Shown one piece after another: positions 37,899 to 50,933 of a DNA stretch of 64,000 nt. The notes below the pieces were generated by a model. The model did not search any database and had not been told where the DNA came from. It saw nothing but the letters and a program-made list of their open reading frames with translations. Location: positions 17,685,289 to 17,749,288 of the forward strand of contig NC_045146.1 in NCBI RefSeq assembly GCF_008831285.2. Reading direction: 5' to 3'. Origin of the DNA: Nymphaea colorata (Eukaryota > Streptophyta > Magnoliopsida > Nymphaeales > Nymphaeaceae). Both the position numbers and the translations under genes were made by a program. Each line of letters starts with the position of its first letter. Position 1 is the first letter of the stretch.

Positions 37899-40482
37899 CT
37901 ACACAGGTATGACATCGATGTTCGATGTGTCCTCACATCTTAACACAATCCCTTCTAGGTTGGTAGGGAAGAAGCATTTAGTCCACTGGCATCCTGTGGG
38001 GAACGCATCATCAGGTGGAACGATCATGAGCACATTATCATTCCTTTGGACCACACCCATTACACTGACCGTACTCCCTTCTTTGATGTACCTGTGCGGA
38101 GTGGGAGAGAAGGAGAACTTAGACAAACACATAACCACAATATTGCAGAGACATGGCTAGAATCAGGCCATCATTCTTCTTTAAAAGTATGTTTAGTAAA
38201 AAAATTTGTAGTGCCATAGAATCCATAAAGAAAAGGGCCAAAGTACAACAGACTGTGACAGGCATATAAAAAATGAAAATGAAAATTGGTAGAATATTTT
38301 GTTTATCCAAAATAAAATACTATATGCTAAATAGCCAAGACTCAATTCTCCTTTGCGATGCTACAGACCCTTTTGGTTAAAAGCACAAGGAACAAAAGGA
38401 AAAAGACACAAATAATGGGACTCATAGGAGAAAAATAAATGTATTCCAGTGTCACAGAACAAGGTACTTTAGCACCTTCTTTAGCACCACAACCAGCTTT
38501 CACTAGTGCCCTCAATCCTGACTGAAAGTCAGATATGAAGGTTTGGCAATTTCTTAACTCACAAGAAAATGATGAAACAAGGTACTTCAGAAGGAAAGAG
38601 AATTTAATGGAAAAAAAAGAACACCAAACTGAAAGCAAAAGAATGGCAGAAGGATTCTTTAAGAAGCTCAACTTACCCTTCTTTCATACGCATGATACGA
38701 TCATCGCTTGACAGATTTCTTTCCCCCAACCACCTAACAAACTCGGGAGACAATTCTCTGTTCTTCTGATTTACTTCAACAACAATAGATTCATCAACAA
38801 AGGGAGTCACTTTAGCACCATAACCAGCTTTCACTAGTGCTCTCAATCCTGACTGAAAGTCAGATATGTAAAAGTCGACTGCATGCCTCTGACATAACAT
38901 AAACAAAGATGACATCAGGACAAGGATGCATAATTGATGGGAGGTTAATAGGACAAGGAAATCAGGACAGGACACGTAATTGATGGAAGGTTAAGAGGAC
39001 AAGAAAAGACACCCATCGAAGAATGGTTAAAAATAAAAATGAAGCACAAGTAATCACCAGTAAATTCTTGGCTAAGACTTGCAAAATCTGCTCAAAAACA
39101 TGCATCAATGCAATGTGACACTGGAAGGGTCCCTTATCCATGTTGACATACCATGAGAATAGACACAATGACTGGTAATTTGCTGTTACAGGTCAAACCA
39201 GTTCCAAGTCTAGCCAGCCTGGTCCAAAGAACTTCCCTGCTTTACTAACAACCTTCACCTGGTTTTAGATCATATACAGTCGTTGCATTTTTCATTCTGT
39301 GAAACATCATTTTGATATGACCATCTAAGGTAAAATGGAGACATCTCGACTTAACAATATAATCAGGCCCACAAGAAAACACAAGCACACAACAGAACTT
39401 GACCACTCTCTGTAGCTAATTTAAAGAATCATAATTGCTCAAGAGAAAATCTGTGCCACATATCTCAGTTCCATTGATTTCTATGAACTAACTGGCAGCA
39501 TAAGAGGATCCTCATCCCACTGCACTGAAAACGGTGACAGAAAACTTAACAAAAAACTTGTTTAGAAAAATAATTTTCAGATCTCAGATAGCGAAACCAC
39601 ATTTGTCTTCACAATAAACAGATTCACATACAAGTAATTTTAACTTCAAATCAAGTATTTTAATTTTCTGAGAAAACTTAAAAGAAGAGGGAGAGAGAGA
39701 GAGATCAAACCCTTGAGGTTATGTGCACACCAAGTCACGAAGCACTGGAGAGACATACTTTTCTCTCACAAAGTCATAAATAAGAAATAACATCTTAAGT
39801 GAATGGTGAAAGCAAGTAAATAATGCAAGATTCCACCAGTAAGGAATTTAAGTAACAGATTACACAATGCTCACAAATAGCAAAAGCAATGAACAAAGAA
39901 CTATTTGAAAAATACCCTTCTGAACAAGATTGTCCAACACAATACATAGCATGTTAAATTGCTAACTTGTATGAAATGTTACCTCCAAAGATCTAAGTCC
40001 CCAAGTAAAGCGACGATGTGTTGGATTAGCAGCTTTTGAATCCCATCCTCTGTACTCATATAAGCTTGTTGCAGTATAGACACACCTAGGAATCTTTTGG
40101 AATGATGACTCAAGTGGAACATTTCCACAGGTAACGACCTGGGAGAATTCAAACTCACTATAAGTGTAGAATCATTTATGATTCATGGAGCAGCAAATAT
40201 AGGTCACAATCTTCAATCAAATGACTCTTATGAAGATAAATACCAATAAAGGTTCTCTCTCTCTCTCATCCTTCTATATATATGTATATATATATCTTCT
40301 TTTTTTAAATTTGTTTGTCTGGTGCGATGTTGTCACAAGCATTGAGGTGTATGATAGGAAGCCTTAATTGTGGCATAAGCCTCAACGGCTCAGATATACA
40401 GAGCAAACTATTTTTGAAGTATAAAAATTAAACACACAATCTATCTATGAGAAAATAAATAAGAGCAAAAAGAAGCTAGAGC

Positions 40483-40551
<69 letters not shown>

Positions 40552-42462
40552 CATATACCATATACATAAACAAAATTTATGGAATATATAAGCATCTATT
40601 TTATAAGTTCATGCACAATTGACAGCAATTAAAACTGAGAAAGTTTTTCTAATCCATATCCAGCCATGTTAAATTGTCTGCACATCATTTGCACTTTGCA
40701 GTTATTTTCCATGTTACAAAAATATTATTTTGATTATTAATACATGAGGAAATCAACAGAATCCGTGGGACGGTTAATCAAGAAAGTTACTTTTGGATTG
40801 AGTTTGACACATTGAGAACCATAGAGATTTAACGATATTGAAAAAACCTGCTATTTATTGGAACATCATACTCCACAAACATGCTTTCTACTGAATAAGG
40901 TAAAACCTGTAGCACTCAATCCATGAAGCATTTACTGAAATAGAAAATTAATGGGATTTATCAGATTGTAGATATTGAAGTGTAAAACACAAATCTAACT
41001 GCTTTTGGTCTAGGTAACTGCATCCATCAGACAAATCATATGGACCAAACAATTTGGTAAACAAGTTTCTTAAGAACATGGACTAGAATGAACTCGGCCT
41101 ACAGTTTAGAAAAAATCATTTTATGATGCAAAAAATAACTTGGCCAAAGTTTCATTTTCTAATAAAATAACCATGATGAAAGTCTTTGCATCATCAGATG
41201 TTTTACTCAAAATACAGTTAAGAAAAATGGCTTTATTGTGCAAATAACTTGACCACAGTTTCATCTCATCATAAAATCTTTGCATTGTCAGATGTAGTAA
41301 GAGTAACACAGGCTGTTTTATAGTTATGGTTTGAACACGACTTGTGTTACCGTTCATCATTTTATTTTTGAAACTGCAGACAAAACCATAAATCAGGTGA
41401 AACAAGTATTGCAAACACAAAGCAACCAATGCAATGACACTACATATTACAGCTCTTTCTATATGTGAAATATTTCTGGTCAAATAACCTTGGAAATAAC
41501 GATTCAAAATTCATTCAGTATATGTACTTGCAAACACTCCATTGCAATGCACATACCCCAGAGACCTTGACATACTGCCCATTTTTAGCAGTTCTGAGCT
41601 CTGCATCTGGATACTGCACAATGAAACTTGTAACTGCACTTATCACACAACATGTGTTCCAAATGAAGACTGCAGCAACTGCCCCAAAGAGGACCACTAC
41701 TACAATGAGCAGAATGGCATTCTGAACAGCTCCCAGAATGAATCCACCAGCTATAAATCCCATTACAAATAGTAGAATCAGTAAACAAAAGACTGACTTT
41801 GGGAAGCTCCTGCTAAAGGAGTAGTCAATATCATGACCGAGGTTAGTAACAGCTTGATGGTTAGTCATAGATACAGTGTGCAATTTGACTGATCCAAGAG
41901 AGTCCAATGGGCCAGAGACCTTGCGAGGTGCACCAGATGAATTAAGTGGCCCTGAAGAAATGGGCCCTGAAGTTATAAGCCCGGTTGTAGGAAGCACTGG
42001 GGTAAGAGGACCAGAGTTCTGGCGTACCGCTTGTGTGAGACAACTAGGTTGAGGTCCAGATGACTTCTTAACAGGATCTCCATATCTATTTAGTGGACCA
42101 GAGTTGGACTTCTGTCTCATAGGCACTTGAACTGAACCTGGAACCAAACCACCTGAAACAGGACCTGATGTAGAGAAGCCAGCCCTTGTAGACGAGTTTG
42201 TGATTGGCCCTGAATGCGAAGCAGCACCACCAAAAGATCCAGTTCTCGAAGGGGCACCAGATATAGGCCCGGACTTCCTTGACCTTGAACCATCTACAGG
42301 AATATCAAACATTTTCCCAAGCTCTCCAGATTTCTTAATGTCTCCGCCTGTATAGGGTATGGCTGTGGAACTAATTGTAATTGGCTTCTCTTTACGCTGC
42401 TCAGGCCGACCTGAGACATAAAGCCCATTACTGAGTTGATGGGATGGGAATCTTGAACCCAT
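37899..42462 (-). CDS. SHOU4L: SHOU4/SHOU4L-type membrane protein
   Basis: Four minus-strand exons, 42462-41557, 40138-39983, 38888-38677 and 38091-37899, give 488 aa with all phases consistent (KVSG|VVTCG, RSLE|RHAVDF, MKEG|YIKEG). The start is MGSRFPSHQLSNGLYVSGRP, the invariant opening of this plant family; the upstream ATG at 42489 is ignored. Residues 20-220 are low-complexity with about a dozen SGP motifs. Two adjacent hydrophobic segments lie near 222-244 and 251-275. The C-terminal cytosolic domain follows, with FYISDFQSGLRALVKAGYG, GVVQRNDNVLMIVPP and FPTNLEGIVLRCEDTSN. Arabidopsis SHOU4 and SHOU4L restrict delivery of cellulose synthases to the plasma membrane; the same role here is inferred from family identity. 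Older databases may call this family ubiquitin-specific-protease-related, which the sequence does not support. Intron 3 carries a copied piece of exon 3, and a leader intron probably reaches 44573. Confidence 0.95.
38479..38537 (-). repeat. Intronic duplicate of part of SHOU4L exon 3
   Basis: These 59 bases match 38810-38868, inside exon 3 of the same gene, with two substitutions. Read on the minus strand they encode ISDFQSGLRALVKAGCGAK. The copy is 331 bp downstream, within intron 3, in the same orientation and without its own splice sites at the copied edges. Confidence 0.9.
40489..40551. repeat. (AT)n microsatellite in SHOU4L intron 1
   Basis: An AT dinucleotide tract of about 63 bases with one TTT interruption near its right end. 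Confidence 0.95.
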
Positions 42463-43570
42463 AAAAACTTGACTAACGAATTCCACCAAACAAAGATGCC
42501 ACCAGAGCCGCCTAGCTTATTCCAAACTAGAGTACCATATGTTGCATGAATGATTTAAGCAGGGGTCAAAGATAAGCACTGATTCCTTCTTCTGCTGACA
42601 TTTTCTTTTGATCACAGGCATAGGTGTGGTAATTTTCAAGCATGTCATATTTGAAGATTAAAGGGGAAAGGCACATTGTTGAAAACCTAGAGTCCTGAAT
42701 AGAGCTGCCAATAGACAGTAAGAAACTCCAAATGGATGAAGCCAAGCAGATACTCAACAAAATTTTCGTAAACTTCAAGGAAAACCTGTGAGTGGATGAA
42801 GAAATCAAATTTACAGCAATATGACAACCTTCTCCGAGCCTGCATCAACAAGACAATAACACTAAAAGTTACATGAGATCAGATAAACTTATTTAGTCAA
42901 TAATCCAAAGTAGAATAGCTTGAAGTCCCCAAACTTTTGTAAGTCTCAAAAACAAAAAATAGGAAAAAGAAAAGTAACACATGTTGACGCCCCATATCCA
43001 GTCTTCAGCTTGACTCAAACATCTGAATGTATCAACCCTGCAGAAAACTAACCAAAGTGCCTAGCCTTAAAGATCTCAACTTGCCGCATGTTTGGTTTCA
43101 ATTCAGACATAGAAAAGCTATGAACCATAATACTTGGTTGTGTAAGACAGGACTACGTGAGACCCTCAAGATTTTTTTTAAATCTTCGATGTAGGACTAT
43201 TCTTAAGCCCTCAACAAACATGACATGCTATAACAATGGTTATTTTCACAGGTAAGAAAAACCATGACATGCCTCAGCTGTTAATCAAATTAAGAAATGT
43301 GGGAGACAAGACCATGAAAAGGCTGAATTAATATAAAGAAATGTTTTCACTTTCTGCAAAAATAAGAAGAGATTATCAAGAATAACTTATGAACGGAAAA
43401 ACTAAGACTTCAACACAAAAAAAAAAAAACAGAAAAATAAGGTCATTACCATCATCATCAAAATGTCTCAAGGCAGAGGAAAGAAATACTCTAACCCTGG
43501 ACTTTCAAAGTAGAATGTACCACAGATTAGAACAATCGTTAACACTAACTACATTAGTACTTCAAACAAT

Positions 43571-43572
<2 letters not shown>

Positions 43573-43620
<48 letters not shown>
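43573..43620. repeat. (AT)n microsatellite
   Basis: An uninterrupted AT dinucleotide run of about 48 bases, probably within the SHOU4L leader intron. Confidence 0.95.
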
Positions 43621-43623
<3 letters not shown>

Positions 43624-44579
43624 AGTAAACTACGAGCAAACTAGCACAAAGAATTGAAATTTTGCATTATCGACTTGAAATAGCACGTATAAATCAATAC
43701 TCCCACCAAAGAGACGAGTACCAACTACCTCGCTCACAAGAAAATGAACCTGGTGAGACGCTAAAATAAAGAGCAAGGTCACAAGCGAAACGAGATATCG
43801 CCAATAAAAATGAAAAAGGAGGACCGAGGACAATAAAATCCTAGAAAGTAGAAACCAAAATTAAGTACTCCCAAGTTTCTACATCTGCATATCATGATAT
43901 CAGTAAAGAACTAAAATCCTTTAAGTGTTGCGAGGAAAAAATAAACAGTCGAAAACAAATGGAATACCAGAAAAAACTCCGAAGACATGAGATCACGCTA
44001 TTCGCTTTGTGCCAAAGTTAAAAAGAAAAAAGCTTATGGCAAACAAAGCAATGAAACCAAATTCATTCTCTCGTAAGTAAGAAAAACTCGAAGCAAAAAG
44101 ACGCATTAAGACCTTAAACAATAGCAGCATTTTTCAAACTAAACATTTTATGCCCCTTGTCTCCGAAACAGAGAACAACAAACATCATTTAAACATTTCA
44201 TTCACACACGCCAACCAACTACAATTCACAAACCGGAACCATTCTCCATTTTCCGGGAAAATGAGGGGATCCTTACTATGAGAAGATATCCACAAAAGGG
44301 ATCACCCAAACAGATAAGTACAAGTACCAACAATGCACAATGACTTGCCGGGGAAAAAACACCAGAAAAAACCATGCAAATGCAGAGGAACAACTACAGT
44401 GGAAAGAAGAAAGGAAAAAAGAAAAAGCTACCACTTAGAGAATTTGAATAACGCTGGCTCGACCGAAATGCAGCAACAGGAATCAGATATTTCTATGTCT
44501 AGACTCTAGAACGAGGAGTAGAATGAAGCAGAATGGGAGAAAACAGAAAAGATAGTAATATAGGACGAAGAGAACTTAC

Positions 44580-44815
44580 GTAGGGCCAGGCAATGCAGAA
44601 AATCAAGGGATTTAAGCATTGGCCATACCCACCAAACCCCCCAGACCTTCACTTCCCTCTATCTCTCAGTTCATGTTGCAGTGCCACTTTCTTCAACAAA
44701 GTTACAATACTAGCACCAACTTCATCAACAATACCAAGACGGCTGCTCTTCAGATTCTGAAAGATTTAGATTTTTGAACTCACTCACTCTCTCCTTCTCA
44801 CAGTGTATGACCATG
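44580..44815 (-). promoter_or_regulatory. Candidate 5'-UTR exon and core promoter of SHOU4L
   Basis: On the minus strand a GTAAGT donor at 44579-44574 follows a pyrimidine-poor leader-like stretch and faces the coding exon 2.1 kb downstream. A TTCGTTAG acceptor-like site lies just before the ATG, near 42478. The segment around 44780-44800 is a CT/GA-rich patch like those seen at other promoters here. Inferred from motifs only. Confidence 0.35.
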
Positions 44816-46232
44816 TTGCCCTTAGTTTTCCCTCACCTCTGCTAATGGTTTTTGGTAACGTACTGGCTCTTTATTTTTTTCTTGGGCTCCAAAATGACTG
44901 GCATATCCCCTGACGATGACTGTAAGGAACCTGCTGATATCTCATACAGCCTTTTATCAAGCAACGTACAGAATAACACTATTTATGCATTACGAACGTT
45001 TCATTTCCACCAATAGAACGGGCAGAACATAACTCCGTGTTCTGTTCCACCATCAATGGAGCTCATGGCAGAGAGTCGCACTCTGTCCTATATAACACGC
45101 GTTCTGTTCAGTTAACCAAAGGAGCTTCTTGTAGAGAATCCCCACTGTGGTCTGGAACAACTGTTCTATTCCACCAGTCAATGGATCTCTTGTATTTCTG
45201 GGGGAGCAAAATTTACCTAACAAGTACTTGCTATGTATTCGTTGATCATGTCTGCTTCATCCACCCGTGTGGTATTCATCTGCCTCCACATTTCTGAGGG
45301 AATATAAACCAAAGCTACCTCTTTGATTCTTAATAAACATCACTTTTTTGTAACAACTGAATTTCCTGTTTTATATAGAAGATAAATTGTTATGGCAGCA
45401 TTTATATTGCTAACTAAAGCACTGGGTGATCTAACCTGCACTAGCATGACATGAAAATTCTTGGATGAAAGTGACATTTGCATGATAAATCATATTTAGG
45501 TTCAATCATGGCACTAGGCTTGATCTTATGAAATTCGACTCATAAACTCAAAAATGGAGTAGGTAGAACACGAAGAGATACAAATATTCAGTATTTTATC
45601 ATGAAGAAACATTTCATTTCCAATAATACCAACATAAAAGGGTTTTCTTCCAATATAATCTAAACTCTTACAAATGCAACTGTAAATCTCTCTCTGTCCT
45701 CCCTTGCCCCAAAATAAATCAGCATATACAAATATATGTCGGCATCCGAATCCATATCCGGATACCAAATGACATGTTCTTGTTGCTGTCATCACATTGA
45801 GGCAAATAAACCCAAAAAGCTTTACTCTTTTTGTCTAGACTGGCCAAGTTATGAGCTATGCTTCAACCAATTTTTTGTCTGCATCAACTTAAATTTGATC
45901 AAGGTGACAGAATAAGCTTTGGCTTATTACAAGATAGGTATATTACAGGCGGGTCTTAAGGGCCAATTGCATACTAGAATGAAAGGGGCTTCCTTTTCAT
46001 GTATAAGGCCCACATCTGATTGAATGTCCCATACAAATGGGGAAGGAGCCTTTATGGTCTTAACTACTGCATCCCTTCTTCTTGCTATTGTGCTCATTTC
46101 CAATGAATCTTCAGCCTGGTTATGGAGTCACATTCTCAACCATATTATACTGAGATGTTTTCCAATTGAAAAGATGTGTAAGAAACCCTAGGGGCCGTTT
46201 AGAAACATTAGTATTTTGTTACTGTTTTATGC

Positions 46233-46298
46233 ATCTAACTCAAAATTTGGTTATATTGAATGAAAATCTAACTCAAAATTTGGTTATATTGAATGAAA
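46233..46298. repeat. Perfect tandem duplication, 2 x 33 bp
   Basis: ATCTAACTCAAAATTTGGTT... at 46233-46265 is repeated without change at 46266-46298. It follows a TAGGGGCCGTTTAGAAAC motif at about 46190, which looks like the end of a TIR element. Confidence 0.95.
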
Positions 46299-46456
46299 GT
46301 TTTAAAAAAGTGTTTCATGAATCTGTTGTAAATTTCGGGATATAGAAGAAGGAGCCTGGGATCCTTTCAAGGAGACTTAGGCATGGAATAGGGACCATCT
46401 GGCTCCATTTTTTGTAATTGGTATATATTCTGTTATTTCTTTGAGATGAAAAACTA

Positions 46457-46632
46457 GAGGGGCGAAGCCAAAAAACTTAATAGTTAAGAGGCACTCACAT
46501 AATATATATATATATTAGATTTGAGGAACACCAATATATAATAAACAAAATTATATAAAAAAACTAATATCTAAATAAAATATCTAGGCCCGTTGGCCAA
46601 CTGCCCACATTAGCCACAGGTAGCTTCACTTG
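46457..46632. mobile_element. MITE copy 4 of the CAGGGGCGGAGCC family
   Basis: It begins GAGGGGCGAAGCCAAAAAAC and ends GGTAGCTTCACTTG. Its right half (CAACTGCCCACATTAGCCACAG) corresponds to that of copy 2 at 14294. I see no target duplication. Confidence 0.55.
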
Positions 46633-47781
46633 ACATTCCACTATTCCAGTTAAAATTTCCTTCCACAAGAATTAATCTCCCTCTCCAAATCCTCATTGCC
46701 CATCGTCTCCACGTTGAGCCATCAATGCCAACTATAAAAGTTAAAAGGCACCGATAAAAAACGTGATCAAGTTCGCAAACTTTATTTGTCTACTTTCTGC
46801 TTGGCCGCGTAAAACGTGGCCAAGTTCACGAACTCCAACGTCTGTATGCTTAAAGCCTGGCCAATGGCCATGCATCGCGTGGCTCGGAGCACACGACACT
46901 CGCGTTTGTCCCACAGTTTCTGCCGCATCGTGGCCGAAATGGACGTGAAGTTGCCAAGGCGTAGGCTCGCTAGGCTCGTAGTTGGCCCCATGGCTAGGCT
47001 CGATTTCCTAGGTACGTGCATGAGCCAAGACATTGCCAATAATAAATTTGTACGTAGAACACATGAATAAAGTATTGAAACTTTCCTTTTTTGGTTCCGT
47101 TCTCTTGCTTCCGATCAAAGAAAGTTGGTTCTTATAATTTTTAACAAGAATCACGCTTTTTTATGTTGAAATCATCCAAAAGTATATTTTCATCAAGGTT
47201 AAGAGAAGTTTACTTCAAGACTTTATTTCATAGTTTCTATAAAAGCGGAACCCTTGTTTGAAAATTCACAAGCAACAGTATTTCTAAGAAACTAGAACCA
47301 AAAGGCAAGCTACAAAATGAAAAATTTCCTAGAAAACAATTTCATGCTAGATGCTAAGCCAACTAACTACATAACAAGGTCTATGATTAAAAAACTAGCA
47401 ATCATAATATAAAATCGCCAGATCTACTATTTTATTAAACTTATTTAGTAGGCTTGTAGTTATGAAACCTATATAGCATAAGATTATAGACATGTCTGTA
47501 TTGTTGCATGTGTATGATCCATTCACTTGGCTGCCTTAAAAGAGGATCTAGAGTTCAATAGCTAGGGTGCATTTCTCTAGGTATAATCTGGTAAAATTTA
47601 ACTACCGTGCATTTCTCTAAGTGTAAATCCAACAATGCCCTCACATTAATCACATTCAAGTGTAGAGAATCATGTTCTTAATCCATCCACCTAGATTTGC
47701 TATTTCGTGGTCAGAAATATGTTTCAAACAAGAGAAATAACTTCTAGCATGAGAAAATGTTTCCTAGGTGAGGAAGAAATG

Positions 47782-47950
47782 CAAGAGCGGAGCCAAGGGG
47801 CGGGGTGGTAGGAGTCATGGCCTCCTTTATATTTTGAGAAAGCAAAATTTTATAGTTTTGATTTTGAAAAACTTTGTAGCTCGACCCCTACAAAAATTTT
47901 CATAGATATAAGTAGGCCGCTTTCAAGAAAATTTTTTAGTTCCGCTCCTA
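47782..47950. mobile_element. MITE copy 5 of the CAGGGGCGGAGCC family
   Basis: It begins CAAGAGCGGAGCCA (12 of 14 match the consensus end) and ends AGTTCCGCTCCTA, the inverted counterpart. The interior is AT-rich and non-coding. The flanks do not give a clear 8-bp duplication. Confidence 0.55.
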
Positions 47951-48339
47951 CTTTTGCAAGGTATTAGCTTCACCTGGAAACACAATGTTTCATGTGACCA
48001 AGAAATCTGCCGTTTTATTTTTCACAGTTCTCACTCACGATGGAGCCATGGAGGGAGTTACTTTTTACGTGGAAGTGGGGTCTTTTCCTCTTGAGCATGC
48101 AGTACGATGTCTGTTTGGTGCAATTACACTTTCCTGTGAAAGTCACGCCCATGGGAAAGATGGCTCCAGCAAGGTGCAAGCACATATTTGGATTTGAATT
48201 CAGATACAAATGTAAATGAAGAAAAGTCCATATCATATTTAAATCTAGCTTTAAATTCACAACCAAATTCAAATTTGAACGGCGTTATCTTTTAAAATAT
48301 TTGTGACATAGGACATTTATTTAAAATTAAATTTGAATC

Positions 48340-48460
48340 TGAATCCACTTAAATATTTATCTAGGGCCAAATCTGATTGAATAAAATTTCTTTTCATATT
48401 TGATTTTCCTGAAGCGGTTAAGTGGGATATCCAATTTGATTCTATTCCATTGACATCTGT
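48340..48460 (-). repeat. Possible third copy of the GATGTCAAT repeat, inverted
   Basis: Read on the minus strand from about 48460 it starts CAGATGTCAATGGAATAG and continues with CAAATTGGATATCC, paralleling the copies at 9452 and 13481. The match is weak and the boundaries are arbitrary. Confidence 0.25.
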
Positions 48461-50330
48461 GAATTTGGATTTACAAACAGGATACAATTTGTGAACCAGT
48501 TCATCTCAGAAATTGATAGATCCGAAGCCAAATAAGATCCAAACACTGAAGTCCACTGAAACTTTCGTTTCCACCATTGATAGAGCTCAAAATACTATTA
48601 TCCGAGTCTTAATCCAAACCAGAAACCAAATTTGCCTGGGGATAATGGATCGTTTACTGATTCCTCCCTCCGATAAGCAAGGGTATTATGGACATTAGCT
48701 AAAATACCACGCACCACCGGCGCCAAAGGTCCGGGCAGGGGCAATTCGGGCACTCTACAGAGGTGCTGCGAGTATTCGAGGATGAAAGGGTCAAGGGTAT
48801 TTCCGGTACATGGAATTTTTTAGGGCGGGTAAGCGGTTACGGGGAGCAGGCACGCGCCGTTTGTATCGGCAAAAGATCGCAGGGAACCGGCGGGCAGAGT
48901 AGCTGCCGCCATCCAGGACACGCGCCCCAATTAATCGCCGATCCGTAAATTCGGGGAGTAATAGTCGCCATCCACCCCTCTTTACCTTCCCTTTTGATCA
49001 TTTCCAAGTGGACGCAATGTATTTTGCAGCAAAACTTTCTTCTAAAGCTCCATACTTTTCTCAAATGTCGAATACGGGAATCTTTTCCTTTTCCCTCAAA
49101 AGTATTCACCATTTTATTAGATTACTTTTTTCTTGTAACGGCTAAATATTCACGTTAACGGACCGAAGTGAAGCACCATAAATCATTTTCTGACTCTCTC
49201 TCTCTCTCTCATATATATAAACTAGATGTTCAAAGTGTCATCTCATTATTTTGGTATTTACAAAGTAAGTTTTTATTAATGTAGCTGTATGAATGAACTA
49301 TGTGGAATAACGTAAATAATAGAGATAAGAACAACATAAAAGTATGATAGATATAACAGATATTATAAACAATAATTGAATCCAATCACATGTCATAATT
49401 GTCATGAATTCTTTTGAACCCCATAATTCATGCGAGGTAATCTTGATCCATCTTTGCACTTATACTCAAATATGTCGATCATCCAAGACACATAATTTCC
49501 TTTTCCTTGCAAATAAAGTAATAAAATCAACCTAATTATGATCTCAGGTAAAGATGAGATCCCTATTACATTCCATGGGCCAATAAAATAGCTGCAGGAA
49601 TTGTTCAGAACGGGCAAGTATTCAGAATTTCAAACCAAAATCAACTGACAATGGTGAATGATATGTCAAAATTAAAGCCACTTACATCTCCAAAAGGAAG
49701 TGATAAATGACATTAGTTTCTTTCATAAAGAAAGCACTAATTCTGTAGGAATTCATCGCTTTTACTCGATATATATAATTAGAAAATGAATCATATGTTC
49801 AAAAAACTATTTTAAATTCATAATTTACTCTCAACTGTTTAAAAAAAAAAAACCAAGTTGACCAGTCGTAAAATAAAAACCAATTTACAGTACTTAAAGG
49901 CACTGATAAATAGCAAAATCATTGCCTGTTCGATTCACTTAAATATACGAATTTACTATCCGTTCAAGTGGTAGCTTTAACTTTAAGTATTCAAGTCTCT
50001 TCGAAGTTTTCTTTTCCTTTAGATTCTTACGTAGAAGGGAGATACTTGTTGGCAAGATCTTTAGTTTGGCTCATTGATGGGTTTTTGAGGCATGCAGCGT
50101 TTCTTGTCTTAATAAAATAGCGCTTGTTAATTGTGAGTTGAGATCATTGACAAAGGCTTCTAAAATCACAACCAACTTGCCCTTTGAGTTCTGTGAGGTC
50201 AGGTTTGTCCTTCTCATCAATTGTTGGTACTAATCATCACATGGCTATGGTTATTAAAAAATGTGAGAAGAAAAGGGTGGATGTGAAAGCACATGTTTGT
50301 TTAGTTGAGATCTAGTTTTAGGTAGGTAGG

Positions 50331-50352
50331 TATATATATATATATATATATA
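50331..50352. repeat. Short (TA)n microsatellite
   Basis: A run of about 22 bases of TA repeat directly before the duplicated blocks that follow. Confidence 0.9.
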
Positions 50353-50377
50353 GATTGAATTGGTAACTCTTGCTTTT

Positions 50378-50423
50378 GAGAGGTACCCAACCATCTAATT
50401 GAGAGGTACCCAACCATCTAATT
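50378..50423. repeat. Perfect tandem duplication, 2 x 23 bp
   Basis: GAGAGGTACCCAACCATCTA... occupies 50378-50400 and again 50401-50423 without change. Confidence 0.95.
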
Positions 50424-50495
50424 AGAACCATTTGGTCAATCATAATGGAAAGTTGAGAAAATAAAAAGAAAAAAGTGATAAGTATTTTCATGTTT

Positions 50496-50622
50496 ATATT
50501 TTTTTACTTTTTTCTTACAATTATCTAGTTGCTTTTTTATCAATGGTTTTGATCTAATATTAGTTCATATTTTTTTATTTTTTCTTACAATTATCTAGTT
50601 GTTTTTTATCAATGGTTTTGAT
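50496..50622. repeat. Imperfect tandem duplication, unit about 70 bp
   Basis: ATATTTTTTTACTTTTTTCT...CAATGGTTTTGAT at about 50496-50553 is repeated as ATATTTTTTTATTTTTTCTT...CAATGGTTTTGAT at about 50568-50622, with small length differences in the T runs. Confidence 0.85.
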
Positions 50623-50884
50623 TAGATGGTCAAGTGACTTTAGATAGCCAAAATCATCGTTCACTCAATATATATATATATAAATATAATTGGATGGTGA
50701 CTTTGGTTATAGAATTACTCAACTTATTTATGATATGATGGTCATTTGGTTCATCGTATTTGACAGTTGAAAAAAACATGAAAAAAGAGGTGGTAAGTGT
50801 TTTTATTATCTAATATTAGTTCACATTTTTTTTAACTGATCTTTACAATGGATCAAACAATCTTCATGAATGACCTTTCTCTCT

Positions 50885-50888
<4 letters not shown>

Positions 50889-50927
<39 letters not shown>
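50889..50927. repeat. (AT)n microsatellite
   Basis: An AT dinucleotide run of about 39 bases preceded by a short CT run. Confidence 0.95.

Positions 50928-50933
<6 letters not shown>

Noticed and set aside
38342..38671. Second SHOU4L-like exon
   Set aside because: Only 59 bp match exon 3 and the copied piece has no bordering splice sites, so it is a duplicate fragment rather than an alternative exon.
42463..42489. Upstream in-frame ATG of SHOU4L (MVEFVSQVF)
   Set aside because: The family begins at MGSRFPSHQLSNG; the extra nine codons are probably leader sequence.
45037..45297. 86-codon plus-strand frame near repeated TTCTGTTCCACC segments
   Set aside because: The short internal repeats (about 45041 and 45164) explain the region better than a gene; no protein family recognised.
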